Assembly: GCF_030929615.1 (NCBI RefSeq)
Contig: NZ_JAVFVU010000043.1
Location: 1 to 62,772 of the forward strand
Direction of reading: 5' to 3'
Origin: Dyadobacter sp. LHD-138
GTDB lineage: Bacteria > Bacteroidota > Bacteroidia > Cytophagales > Spirosomataceae
Length of the DNA stretch: 62,772 nt
This document shows positions 9,354 to 19,047 of the stretch, in pieces. The notes beneath the pieces were generated by a model. The model was not told the origin of the DNA and did not search any database. It saw only the letters and a list, made by a program, of their open reading frames with translations. Within the stretch, counting starts at the first letter, position 1, and each line of letters begins with the position of its first letter. The translations under genes were made by a program, and so were the position numbers.

Positions 9354-9388
9354 CCTCCCCGCTTGTTGGTCCTTGAAGGGAGGTTTTT
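9354..9388 (+). terminator. Terminator-like hairpin between FecR and SusC genes
   Basis: CCTCCC pairs with GGGAGG across an 18-nt loop and is followed by TTTTT. It lies 32 bp before the SusC start. It may end the sigma/anti-sigma transcript or act as a leaky attenuator that separates regulator from receptor expression. Confidence 0.6.
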
Positions 9389-9419
9389 GTCAAATTTCCT
9401 AATCTAACAAATCAAATGT

Positions 9420-12400
9420 ATGAAAAATGATCTACTATTCTGTAGGCAAGTCACTAGATTTATGCGACTCACATTAACGCAGCTACTGCTGTCGGGTTTA
9501 TTAATGAGCACAGTGTTCGCTCGCGAGGGAAAGTCTCAAGAGCTTCTGAGCTATAAAATTACTATTAACAAGAAGCAGGAGACCGTCAAGTTGATATTTT
9601 CTGAAATAGAGAAGTCACTGGATGTGAAATTTCTTTACAGTTCCAACCTGCTCAATCCCAATCAAAAAGTATCGCTTTCAAAAAATGAGACTTTGGGGTC
9701 GATCTTAACGAAGATACTGACACCGCTGGATTTGGAATATGAAGTGGCGGATAGGCAAATAATCATAAAACCTATATTGGTACCGTTAGGGCAAAAACGA
9801 CGCGATGACTTGGGTAGCTCGCGGCCTTCGCTTGATAGTCTGATAAAGGGAGTAGTGGTCGATGAAAAAGGAGAAGCGCTTCCCGGCGTTAATGTTTTGA
9901 TAAAAGGGACGCAAAGAGGCACGGTTACGGATGTCAAAGGAAATTTCAGTATTGATGTTTCTGCATCGGCCAGAGCCCTGATATTCAGTTATGTTGGCTA
10001 TTTGCCTCAGGAGATAGCGATTACGAATTCCACTTCACTAAAAATATCCCTTAAAGCTGACCAGAAATCTTTGGAAGAAGTGGTGGTAATAGGTTATGGA
10101 ACGCAGCGAAAGGTCGACGTTACAGGATCGGTTGCCTCTATCAGCAGTGCTGCCATTATGGAAAGGCCGTCTCCCAACGCGCTCGGTGCTCTACAGGGAC
10201 TCGTTCCGGGGTTAAATATTACTTCAAATTCGGGGCGTCCCGGCGATATGCGCGTGAATATCAGAGGGTTTAACTCAATCAATGCTTCCAATAATCCTTT
10301 ATTTGTGGTTGATGGCGTGATCGGCGTAGATTATTCTACAATAAACCCTAATGATATTGAGACCATCGATGTTTTGAAAGATGCTTCTTCGACGGCCATT
10401 TATGGGGCAAGGGGTTCGGGTGGAGTAATCATTATCACTACTAAACGTGGTAAGGATGGAAAGACAGCTGTAAATTTGAATATTTCGGGAGGCTATAACG
10501 TATTACCAAGAGAGATTCCTCTTCTTAACTCAACGCAATATCAAACCATGGAAAAGGCCGCATATGCCTTTGTCCCCGGTAGGGCATACCCGGATTTTGC
10601 AAAACTTGAGCCCCTGCTTTACAATGCGGACGGCACGCCGAAATACAATACCAATTGGCAGAGAGAGGTTTATAAGCCATCTTTTTCTCAAAATTATAAT
10701 TTATCGATCGCCGGTGGCAGCCCCAATGTGAAATACAGTATGAACTATGGGTATCAGGATGACCATGCCTTAATGCTGTTCACTTATTTAAAGAAATATT
10801 CGGCAAGAATTAATGTTGATGCAAAAGTTAACAGCTGGCTCACGACGGGCTTAAATCTGTCCGCGATCGGCGCTAAAGAGCGGATCCAGGATGACGGGGT
10901 TGGAGGCTTTAACGGTCCTAGAAATACAATGGAACAATTACCGATGATTCCTGTAAAAATGCCCGATGGCTCGTGGGGAGGTAACTTTATGCATTTAAAT
11001 TCGGAGGGTTCCGACAACCCGGTAAACTGGTTAACCAACTATTATAATATCAATAATAAAGTTAACGTTTTGGGAAACTCGTATTTAAATTTCCGTTTGG
11101 CTGATAATTTAGAATTCAAAACGAGTCTGTCCTTAGAAAGTTTTACAAACAAAAATGACATATCTGCCAGTGGATCTGCTGTACAACGCGGTCTTTATCA
11201 GCGGATTCGTGCAGGAATAAATACGGAGAGGTCTCTTTACTGGCAGAGTTCGAGCTATTTTACCTACAAAAAACAGTTAAATGAGGCCAATAACTTAAAT
11301 ATTATTTTAGGTACGGAATGGGCTAAGAAGCATAACGAGACATTTGGTGCTTCTTCTGCAAACTTTGATAGTGATTTTTATCTGGCGAATAACCTGGGTG
11401 CCGGGATCGTTCCTAATCCTCCGACATCTAACGTGTATGATTGGCAGATTCATTCCTATTTTTCCAGGATAACTTATTCTCTGTTAGATAAATACTTGTT
11501 TACCGCAACGGGGCGATATGACGGATCTTCCAAATTTGGAGCAAATCATAAATATGCATTCTTTCCTTCAGCTGCCGTAGCATGGCGTGTTTCAGAAGAG
11601 GACTTTTTAAAGAATTTCAAGACTGTAAGCGATCTGAAGATAAGGTTAAGCTATGGTAGCACCGGGAATTCTGAGATTGGGCAATACCAATCCATTGGAG
11701 CCCTGGCATCCAATACGGCTATATTTGGCGGGGCGCGTGCGGGCGGTCAGGTGCAAGGTAGAATTCCCAATCCCAATCTTCAATGGGAAAAGACCAATCA
11801 GTTAAACATCGGTGTTGATTTAGGCCTGTTTAATAACCGTATCAATGCAGTGGCAGATTTTTACAACAAAATTACAACCGGTCTGTTATTGAATGCCCCC
11901 GTTCCTTTTTCATCAGGATTTGATAACGTGCTAAGCAATATCGGGTCGGTACGTAACCGTGGCTTTGAACTAGGGCTGACTACGCGGAATCTCATTGGGG
12001 CTTTCAAGTGGAACACTACGCTTAATTTTTCAGCCAATAAAACCAAGATACTGGCGCTGGGCTTAAATAACGAGGATATTTTTCCTGGTCCGGGATTTCT
12101 TGACCAAACCAATATATTACGGGTAGGAGAGTCTGTCGGAACGTTTTATGGGCTTACCCGTTTGGGAACCTGGGGTGACAATGAGTCCGCGGAGGCTGCG
12201 AAAGCCGGCGCTAAACCTGGTGACATCAAAGAATCGACTACCAAGAGTGTTTTGGGGCACGCTTATCCGAAGTATGTAGCTGAAATCATCAATAAGTTTT
12301 CCTATAAAAACTTTGAACTGGTTGTCGATATCCAGGTAAGTCAGGGCAATAGCGTGTTAAACCTAGGCTATGCTACTTCGGAAGACAGACAAACGCTTGC

Positions 12401-12767
12401 CAACAGTTACACGACTGTTTTGAATGCCTGGACGCCGACCAATCAAAATACCAGCATTGCCAAGGTAAGATTAAATGGTGATGGCCCTTCATTGCGTCAG
12501 GATAGTCATTATGTTCAGGATGGATCCTTTGTGAGAGGTAAGAATATTTCACTGTCTTACACCGTGCCCAAAAGTATCACCGACAAATTACATTTAAGCG
12601 GTTTACGCATGTTTGCCGGAGTTCAGAATGCCTTTCTGATTACCAAGTATAAAACGGGCTATGATCCTGAGGTCTCAACTTACCCGCAGGCCTTTGCTTA
12701 TGGGATAGAATTCTACGCGCAACCCAAGGCAAGAACATTCAATTTAGGGGCAAATATCAGTTTATAA
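9420..12767 (+). CDS. SusC/RagA-type TonB-dependent outer-membrane receptor with STN domain
   Basis: A 1115-residue outer-membrane importer. A signal peptide covers about residues 1-35. An STN secretin/TonB short domain follows at about 45-120 ('IEKSLDVKFLYSS', 'ILTPLDLEYEVADRQIII'), which signals to the FecR anti-sigma. Next come a carboxypeptidase-like regulatory domain at about 140-215 ('GVVVDEKGEALPGVNVLIKG') and the plug with the SusC signature 'VVVIGYGTQRKVDVTGSV'. The beta-barrel fills the rest and ends in an aromatic-poor 'NLGANISL'. It works with the SusD lipoprotein 16 bp downstream to bind and import an oligomeric ligand using TonB energy. The ligand is unknown; the following genes suggest an unusual polymer. 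Confidence 0.95.
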   Translation: MKNDLLFCRQVTRFMRLTLTQLLLSGLLMSTVFAREGKSQELLSYKITINKKQETVKLIFSEIEKSLDVKFLYSSNLLNPNQKVSLSKNETLGSILTKILTPLDLEYEVADRQIIIKPILVPLGQKRRDDLGSSRPSLDSLIKGVVVDEKGEALPGVNVLIKGTQRGTVTDVKGNFSIDVSASARALIFSYVGYLPQEIAITNSTSLKISLKADQKSLEEVVVIGYGTQRKVDVTGSVASISSAAIMERPSPNALGALQGLVPGLNITSNSGRPGDMRVNIRGFNSINASNNPLFVVDGVIGVDYSTINPNDIETIDVLKDASSTAIYGARGSGGVIIITTKRGKDGKTAVNLNISGGYNVLPREIPLLNSTQYQTMEKAAYAFVPGRAYPDFAKLEPLLYNADGTPKYNTNWQREVYKPSFSQNYNLSIAGGSPNVKYSMNYGYQDDHALMLFTYLKKYSARINVDAKVNSWLTTGLNLSAIGAKERIQDDGVGGFNGPRNTMEQLPMIPVKMPDGSWGGNFMHLNSEGSDNPVNWLTNYYNINNKVNVLGNSYLNFRLADNLEFKTSLSLESFTNKNDISASGSAVQRGLYQRIRAGINTERSLYWQSSSYFTYKKQLNEANNLNIILGTEWAKKHNETFGASSANFDSDFYLANNLGAGIVPNPPTSNVYDWQIHSYFSRITYSLLDKYLFTATGRYDGSSKFGANHKYAFFPSAAVAWRVSEEDFLKNFKTVSDLKIRLSYGSTGNSEIGQYQSIGALASNTAIFGGARAGGQVQGRIPNPNLQWEKTNQLNIGVDLGLFNNRINAVADFYNKITTGLLLNAPVPFSSGFDNVLSNIGSVRNRGFELGLTTRNLIGAFKWNTTLNFSANKTKILALGLNNEDIFPGPGFLDQTNILRVGESVGTFYGLTRLGTWGDNESAEAAKAGAKPGDIKESTTKSVLGHAYPKYVAEIINKFSYKNFELVVDIQVSQGNSVLNLGYATSEDRQTLANSYTTVLNAWTPTNQNTSIAKVRLNGDGPSLRQDSHYVQDGSFVRGKNISLSYTVPKSITDKLHLSGLRMFAGVQNAFLITKYKTGYDPEVSTYPQAFAYGIEFYAQPKARTFNLGANISL

Positions 12768-12783
12768 TTTTATAATCAAGATA

Positions 12784-14298
12784 ATGAAAAATATAAGAAT
12801 ATTAATTCTGATTCTAGGCATGTCCGTCGTGTCATGTGATAACTTTCTGGACGAAAATCCTGCAAGCTTTTATACTCCGGATAACTATTACGCAAGTTAT
12901 CAGCAGGCGCAAAATGCTGTGAATGGTATTTATGCCTTTACGCGCGATTTCTATAGTCCGGTAGGCCTTTATGAGGAAAACGCCATGCTCATGCTGGAAA
13001 ACCCCACCGGTCAGGCGAAAAGCGACATCAATCAATCCAATAACAATGCCAATTTGCGGAACCTGAACATGCAAACCACGGATCTGTATTTTAGGGTTTG
13101 GTGGCGTAGCTCCTATAAAGGTATTGGCGCGGCAAATTTGGCCATTCAGAATATACCGGCAATTTCATCTGCCGTTGTTACGGATGCACAAAAAAATCAG
13201 CTGTTGGGTCAGGCCAAATTCTTGCGGGCTTGGTTCTATTTCAATCTGGTCAGAATATTTGGTGATGTACCTTTGGTTAGCGAGCCTACCAGCAGTGCAG
13301 CCGGCCTTCAGATACCGCGGACGGCCACAAAAGACATTTATGAACAGTTAATTGTACCGGATTTACTTGCGGCAGAGCAAAGCGGGTTGCCTTTGTCAGA
13401 CAATACGGGAAGAGTAGCTATTGGGGCTGTGAAATCACTGTTGGCGAAAGTTTACCAAACAATGGCGGGTTTTCCTCTGCAGCAAAAGGATAAATTGCCT
13501 TTGGCTAAACAAAAAGCTATGGAAGTGATTAGCTCCGGGAAATATACACTTTACCAAAACTACAGTCAGTTCCGCGACCCGGCCAACGACAATAGAATGG
13601 AAAATATTTTCATGGTCCAATATGCTTCCACGATTGCCTCGAGTCCTATGTTTGCCTTTACGCTTCCAAGTTTCAGCTTAATTTCTAATGGACAGCAGGA
13701 GATAGGTACGCTTTTGCCGGATGACACATTTTTTGGATCGTATAGCGCGTCCGATCTTCGGAAACAAGAAAGGCAATTCTTCTATTCTCATGCTCCCAAT
13801 TTTTCAACAGGAGCCGATGTGCAATTCAAAAATGGACAACATATCTACAAGTATTGGGATGACGTTGCCCAGGCGAGTGGGTTAGGTTCCGGAAAGTGCT
13901 TTCCTATAATACGCCTTTCCGACATCATGCTCCTATATGCCGAAGTTCAAAATGAAACTGATGGAACGGCGGATGCAAATAGTTATGATTATATCAATGC
14001 AATACGGAAAAGGGCAAATCTGGCACCTTTGGCTGGGCTAAGCAAAGATCAGTTTCGTCAGGCGGTATGGCGGGAAAGGAACCATGAACTTTGTTTTGAA
14101 AATCAAACCTGGTTTGATATGGTCAGAACGCGGATGGTATACGATACTAAAAATGATGCTTTCGTTCCGATGGTAGGCTATTCCTTCCCTCGGGACAATA
14201 CGATCAAGTTCCAGGAGAAGCATTATTTATTCCCGATACCGCAGGATGAAATGAATGCAAACCCGAAATTGGCTCCAAATAATCCTGGATATCAGTAA
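12784..14298 (+). CDS. RagB/SusD-family surface lipoprotein
   Basis: The 504-residue partner of the SusC receptor. A lipobox (SVVSC, Cys18) leads into the family opening 'DNFLDENPASFYTPDNYY'. Helical TPR-like repeats of the SusD fold follow ('LGQAKFLRAWFYFNLVRIFGD' region), then the C-terminal family motifs 'IRKRANLAPL' and 'RERNHELCFENQTWFDMVRT'. SusD proteins sit on the cell surface as a lid over the receptor and capture the ligand. The 16-bp spacing from the receptor gene indicates one transcript. Confidence 0.95.
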   Translation: MKNIRILILILGMSVVSCDNFLDENPASFYTPDNYYASYQQAQNAVNGIYAFTRDFYSPVGLYEENAMLMLENPTGQAKSDINQSNNNANLRNLNMQTTDLYFRVWWRSSYKGIGAANLAIQNIPAISSAVVTDAQKNQLLGQAKFLRAWFYFNLVRIFGDVPLVSEPTSSAAGLQIPRTATKDIYEQLIVPDLLAAEQSGLPLSDNTGRVAIGAVKSLLAKVYQTMAGFPLQQKDKLPLAKQKAMEVISSGKYTLYQNYSQFRDPANDNRMENIFMVQYASTIASSPMFAFTLPSFSLISNGQQEIGTLLPDDTFFGSYSASDLRKQERQFFYSHAPNFSTGADVQFKNGQHIYKYWDDVAQASGLGSGKCFPIIRLSDIMLLYAEVQNETDGTADANSYDYINAIRKRANLAPLAGLSKDQFRQAVWRERNHELCFENQTWFDMVRTRMVYDTKNDAFVPMVGYSFPRDNTIKFQEKHYLFPIPQDEMNANPKLAPNNPGYQ

Positions 14299-14350
14299 GC
14301 GCATTTATTTCCGTTCTTATACAAGAATTATATTTATTGTTTTTTAGTAT

Positions 14351-15793
14351 ATGCTTAACATTGAAACTATAGGGCGCCTTCATCCGCTTCTGGTACATCT
14401 TCCAATTGGCGTTTTGCTTTTTGCCGCAGCGCTGATGGTCTTTGGTCGGATCACCAGGGCCGATCTGGGCGCGGCGGTTTCATTTGCATGGGGGGCCGGC
14501 GCTTTTATGGCTTTTTTGTCCTGTGGTGCAGGATGGCTGCTGGCCCGGTCAGGTGACTATGATGCGGATATGGTACAAGTCCACCAATGGACCGGCCTGC
14601 TGACCGCCGGGCTTGGAACCTTGACTTTTTTAGTGCGGAAATACCGCTGGCTCCCTGCCTCTGCAACGGTGATGGTGCTCAGCATTGCGGGGCATTACGG
14701 TGGAAACCTGACCCATGGCGAGGGATATCTTTTTTCAAACGAGGAAGCGTCTTCGTCGGCTGAAGAGTCCGCGAAGACGCTGGAAGAGCAGGCGCTGGTA
14801 GTCTCTGATTCGACAGGGAAGAAGGTCATCCGACGCAGTTTTATGTACAGGGACCAGGTTATCCCCGTATTCAAAGCCAAATGTTACAGTTGTCACTCAG
14901 CTGCCAAAAAGAAAGGCGGGCTCCGGCTAGATACAGAAGCATTTATCCGAAAAGGCGGTAAGAATGGCAGTGTGCTCACAGCAGGTAACCCCGCAAAGAG
15001 CAAGCTGTTTACCTATCTGCTATTGCCGGAGGGCGACGACCGCCATATGCCGCCGAAAGGTAAACTCCAACTCACACGCCAGCAGATCGCCCTTGTCCAA
15101 ACCTGGATCCAGCGCGGAGCTTCGTTCAAGGAAGAAATAGAAGTGATCCAGCAAAGTGACGACGATCCGCTGGTTGCCGGGATACCCTTGCTGCCATTGA
15201 CTGCGGATTCGACCGAAGGGGTTGTTATCGAACCTGAAAAACCCGATTTTGAAACTACTTTGCTAAGTAGGCCGATGAATGCTCCTGACCAGCAGATTTT
15301 GCTAAAACTGAAAGAACAGCAAGTATCGCTGACCAAAATGTCACCAGGGGCGGAGTATTTGTCGGCCAATTTTGTGAATACCAGAGATTTCAAGCCAGAA
15401 ACCTTCCAGGCCCTGCAAGGTATTCAAAACCAGGTGGTACGACTACGACTGACAGGCCAGCCGGTTCAGGATAGTGACTTAAAGCAATTGGCGCAATTTA
15501 AGAACCTGACGAGGTTGAACCTGGAAAATACCAAAATCACGGACAGGTCGCTCGAGCTGCTGGCCACATTGCCGAGCCTGGAACACTTGAACCTGTACGG
15601 TACCGCAGTGACGGACACGGGACTGGCACAGTTAGCCGCCTATCCGAATCTGAAAGTGGTGTATTTATGGCAAACCAAGGCTACTCCAGAGGGTATAAAG
15701 CGACTTTTGAAAGCCAGGCCAGACCTTAAAATAGAAACCGGTATCCAGCAGCTCGCTGCGCCGGATACCAATAAAGTACTGTCAAAAAAATAG
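14351..15793 (+). CDS. Membrane protein with DUF2231-like region, c-type cytochrome motif and leucine-rich repeats
   Basis: The 480 residues fall into three parts. The first 115 form about four membrane helices with 'RLHPLLVHLPIGVLLF', typical of DUF2231-like membrane proteins. Residues about 165-260 are a Planctomycete-type cytochrome domain with the heme motif CYSCH (Cys178, Cys181, His182) and the 'GGLRLDTEAFIRKGG' and 'MPPKGKLQLTRQQ' segments. The C-terminal part (about 340-460) carries leucine-rich repeats ('LTRLNLENTKITDRSLELL', 'LEHLNLYGTAVTDTGLAQL'). The protein probably anchors at a membrane and takes or passes electrons for the downstream PSD1/DUF1501 pair. The start lies 52 bp after the SusD gene, and the stop is only 6 bp before the next ATG. 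Confidence 0.85.
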   Translation: MLNIETIGRLHPLLVHLPIGVLLFAAALMVFGRITRADLGAAVSFAWGAGAFMAFLSCGAGWLLARSGDYDADMVQVHQWTGLLTAGLGTLTFLVRKYRWLPASATVMVLSIAGHYGGNLTHGEGYLFSNEEASSSAEESAKTLEEQALVVSDSTGKKVIRRSFMYRDQVIPVFKAKCYSCHSAAKKKGGLRLDTEAFIRKGGKNGSVLTAGNPAKSKLFTYLLLPEGDDRHMPPKGKLQLTRQQIALVQTWIQRGASFKEEIEVIQQSDDDPLVAGIPLLPLTADSTEGVVIEPEKPDFETTLLSRPMNAPDQQILLKLKEQQVSLTKMSPGAEYLSANFVNTRDFKPETFQALQGIQNQVVRLRLTGQPVQDSDLKQLAQFKNLTRLNLENTKITDRSLELLATLPSLEHLNLYGTAVTDTGLAQLAAYPNLKVVYLWQTKATPEGIKRLLKARPDLKIETGIQQLAAPDTNKVLSKK

Positions 15794-15799
15794 TAAAAG

Positions 15800-18700
15800 A
15801 TGATCAAATATCTGATGTTTATATTGGTAGGCGTGCCTTTATGGTCTTCACAGGGCCCCGGCAACAAGGATATTAAAGTGCCTGCGGACGTGGCGATGGA
15901 AATTGCGAAATTGCCTGTCCAGCTTGACTATAACCGGCATGTAAAGCCCATCCTTTCCGATAAATGCTTTGCATGTCATGGGCCTGATAAGGCTAAGCAG
16001 AAGGCCGGCCTGAGGCTGGACTTGCCAACGGGCGCTTTCGGGCAGCTTCCTGAAAGTCCCGGAAAGGTAGCGATCAAGCCTGGCGATTGGGCCAAAAGCG
16101 AAATGGTACACCGTATCCTTTCCGAAGATCCTGATTTCAAAATGCCAACGCCGCAATCCCATCTGACGCTCAATGCCGGGGAAAAGGCGGTTCTGATGAA
16201 GTGGATTAAAGATGGTGCCGAGTATAAGCCGCATTGGGCCTTCGTAAAACCGAAAAAGGCTACGGTACCGGTGTCAACATCTGTAATTGAATGGATTGTC
16301 AACCCCATTGATAATTTTATATTGTCAGGGCTTGAAAAGGAAAGGCTTAGCCCGGCGCCGGAGGCGAGCAAAGAGTTACTGCTGAGGAGGTTGTCGCTAG
16401 ACATTACCGGACTTCCGCCTACGATCGGAGAGCTGGATGCGTTCATCGCTGATAATAACTCCGGGGCCTACGAAAAGCAGGTTGACAGGCTGCTGGCATC
16501 AACGCACTACGGAGAAAGAATGGCGGCAGACTGGCTGGATGCGGCCCGTTTTGCTGATTCGCATGGTTACTCTACGGACCGGATGCGGGATATGTCGCCC
16601 TACCGCGACTGGGTGATCAGCTCGTTTAACCAGAATATGCGCTACAACGACTTTATCCACCAACAACTCGCCGGCGACCTGATGAAGGGCCCGGGAAATA
16701 GCGCCCCGACCAGGGATATGCTCATTGCCACTGCCTTTAACCGGCTGCATCAGCAGAATGGGGAAGGCGGCATTGTGGAGGAGGAATATCAGACAGAATA
16801 TGTGATGGACCGCGCCAATACGGTCGGGGATGCGTTTATGGCCATTTCGCTGGGTTGCGCACGCTGCCATGACCATAAGTATGACCCGGTGTCCCATAAG
16901 AACTATTACGAGTTGTTCAGCTTTTTCAACAATGTGCGCGAGGCAGGCCAGATTGCCCATAATGAAGACCTGCCTACACCAACGTTGATGCTTCCAAATG
17001 AAAAGCAGGAAAAGCTGATGCAGTTCATGCGTTCGGCGATTTCAGAGAAAGAAGCAAAAATAACCCGCAGCAATACGGCAGCAGGTTTTGAGGCATGGCT
17101 TGCTTCCGGCGCCTATCAGAAATTGGCGGAAGAGACGATACCTAAGGTCGGCTTGCAGGGTATTTACGATTTTGAAGATTCTCTTTCAAACCGTATCAAT
17201 AAACAGCAAAAGGGAGCGATGAAGCGCGATGCAGGGGATAAGGACAAACCTGTGTTTGAGAAAAGCGCGCGCGGACAAGTATTGGTGTTGAATGGAGACA
17301 GCTATGCCGATTTAAAGGATGTGGGTGTCTTCCGCAGATCGGAGCCTTTCTCGATCGGTATATGGGCATGGTTTCCTAAGGATTTTAAAGAGGGGGTTAT
17401 TTTTCACAAAAGTAATGCAGAGCGGCTGTACAACTTCAAGGGCTATCACCTTTTGATGAAAAACAATGTACTGGAAATCAGCATGGCGCATACGGCACCT
17501 TCCAATGCGATAACCCGACATAGTCGCCTCCCGGTTCCACGTGAGAAATGGGTACATCTGACGATGACTTACGATGCCTCATCGACTGCACGGGGTTTTC
17601 GCCTCTACCAGGACGGGGCCGAAGCACCTATGGAAACGGTAATCGATCAGCTTTACAAAGACATTATTTTTTATCAAAAAAATGAACCGGCTTTGCAGAT
17701 AGGAGGCTGGTGGCGTGGCCTGGGCTTCAAAGGCGGAAAAGTGGATGACGTGATCGTCTACAACAGGGACCTCACGCCTTATGAGGTGCGAATCCTGGCG
17801 GGGAAGGCGAGCTGGGAGAATCTGGTCGGCAAGGCAAAGGCTGATCTGACCGATAAGGAAAAGGAGGTATTGAGTGCCTATTATCAGCAGACCGTAGAGC
17901 CGGCATTGCAAACTGAAAGAGAAGGACTTCGTCGCTTGCGAATGGCATACGATGATTCGACAAAGAATGTCGCAGAGATCATGATCATGCAGGAAATGCC
18001 TAAACCAAAGAAGGCGTTTCTGCTTCAACGTGGCCAATACGATATGCCTGCCGAAGAGGTTTTCCCAAGCACCCCGACGGCTATCCTGCCATTCCCGGAC
18101 AGCCTGCCTAAAAATAGGTTGGGGCTTGCCAAATGGCTTACCAGCAAAGAAAACCCCCTGACAGCCCGTGTGGCAGTCAACCGGTACTGGCAGAGTTTTT
18201 TCGGTGTGGGTCTGGTTAAAACGGCAGAGGATTTTGGAAACCAGGGCGCCTTACCAAGCAACCCTGAGCTGCTTGACTGGCTGGCTGTAACATTCGGACA
18301 GGATTATGGATGGGATGTAAAACGGCTTATCAAGCTAATGGTGATGTCACGGGCTTACCGGCAGGATTCTCACACGAGTCGGGAGCTCCTGGAAAAGGAC
18401 CCGGATAACCAGCTCCTGGCACGCGGGCCGTCCGGCAGGCTTTCCGCTGAGATGATCCGTGACAATGCATTGGCGGCGAGCGGACTTTTGAACCCCAAAA
18501 TAGGAGGAAGGAGTATCAAGCCTTATCAGCCGGATGGCTTGTGGGAAATCAATAGTATGACTTACAAAGCCGACACCACCGATGAGGTCTACCGCCGTAG
18601 CGTATATGTGATCGTAAAACGCTCGGTACCCAACCCGACACTCGCTACTTTTGATGCCTCCTCCCGCAGCAGCTGCATTGTGAGGCGGCAGCGAACGAAC

Positions 18701-19042
18701 ACGCCTTTGCAAGCCCTGGTGACACTCAATGATCCTACTTTCCTGGAAGTCGCCAAGGTAATGGGGGAACAAATGGCAAAACAGCAGGATGCCGGGGCGG
18801 CGATTGTACAAACCTACCGGAAATTGACCGGCAGGACCCCGCAACAAAAAGAAATCATAATACTTGAAAATCTGAGAAAAATGGAGTTAGGGAAATTTAC
18901 TTCCAACCCGCAAAAAGCCAGAGGCTGGCTGAAATCGGGTATGTATGTGACCGACCCGTCCCTTGATCCGGCAGCAGTGGCAGCCAATGCGGTCGTGGCG
19001 ATCGCGATCCTGAATTCAGATGCTACATTGACAAAACGATAA
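15800..19042 (+). CDS. PSD1 (DUF1549/DUF1553) protein with Planctomycete cytochrome domain and LamG insert
   Basis: A 1080-residue secreted protein of a family first noted in Planctomycetes. Residues about 40-150 are a cytochrome-C-like domain with CFACH (Cys56, Cys59, His60). DUF1549 spans about 165-380 and ends with a second motif, CARCH (Cys353, Cys356, His357), in 'GCARCHDHKYDP'. A LamG/concanavalin-like jelly roll at about 450-650 may bind carbohydrate. DUF1553 covers about 760-1060 ('NRYWQSFFGVGLVKT', 'RRQRTNTPLQALVTLNDP'). It always travels with DUF1501 proteins, as here, 5 bp downstream. The exact chemistry is not established; oxidative or hydrolytic attack on polymers is the usual guess. 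Confidence 0.9.
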   Translation: MIKYLMFILVGVPLWSSQGPGNKDIKVPADVAMEIAKLPVQLDYNRHVKPILSDKCFACHGPDKAKQKAGLRLDLPTGAFGQLPESPGKVAIKPGDWAKSEMVHRILSEDPDFKMPTPQSHLTLNAGEKAVLMKWIKDGAEYKPHWAFVKPKKATVPVSTSVIEWIVNPIDNFILSGLEKERLSPAPEASKELLLRRLSLDITGLPPTIGELDAFIADNNSGAYEKQVDRLLASTHYGERMAADWLDAARFADSHGYSTDRMRDMSPYRDWVISSFNQNMRYNDFIHQQLAGDLMKGPGNSAPTRDMLIATAFNRLHQQNGEGGIVEEEYQTEYVMDRANTVGDAFMAISLGCARCHDHKYDPVSHKNYYELFSFFNNVREAGQIAHNEDLPTPTLMLPNEKQEKLMQFMRSAISEKEAKITRSNTAAGFEAWLASGAYQKLAEETIPKVGLQGIYDFEDSLSNRINKQQKGAMKRDAGDKDKPVFEKSARGQVLVLNGDSYADLKDVGVFRRSEPFSIGIWAWFPKDFKEGVIFHKSNAERLYNFKGYHLLMKNNVLEISMAHTAPSNAITRHSRLPVPREKWVHLTMTYDASSTARGFRLYQDGAEAPMETVIDQLYKDIIFYQKNEPALQIGGWWRGLGFKGGKVDDVIVYNRDLTPYEVRILAGKASWENLVGKAKADLTDKEKEVLSAYYQQTVEPALQTEREGLRRLRMAYDDSTKNVAEIMIMQEMPKPKKAFLLQRGQYDMPAEEVFPSTPTAILPFPDSLPKNRLGLAKWLTSKENPLTARVAVNRYWQSFFGVGLVKTAEDFGNQGALPSNPELLDWLAVTFGQDYGWDVKRLIKLMVMSRAYRQDSHTSRELLEKDPDNQLLARGPSGRLSAEMIRDNALAASGLLNPKIGGRSIKPYQPDGLWEINSMTYKADTTDEVYRRSVYVIVKRSVPNPTLATFDASSRSSCIVRRQRTNTPLQALVTLNDPTFLEVAKVMGEQMAKQQDAGAAIVQTYRKLTGRTPQQKEIIILENLRKMELGKFTSNPQKARGWLKSGMYVTDPSLDPAAVAANAVVAIAILNSDATLTKR

Positions 19043-19047
19043 CCGGT

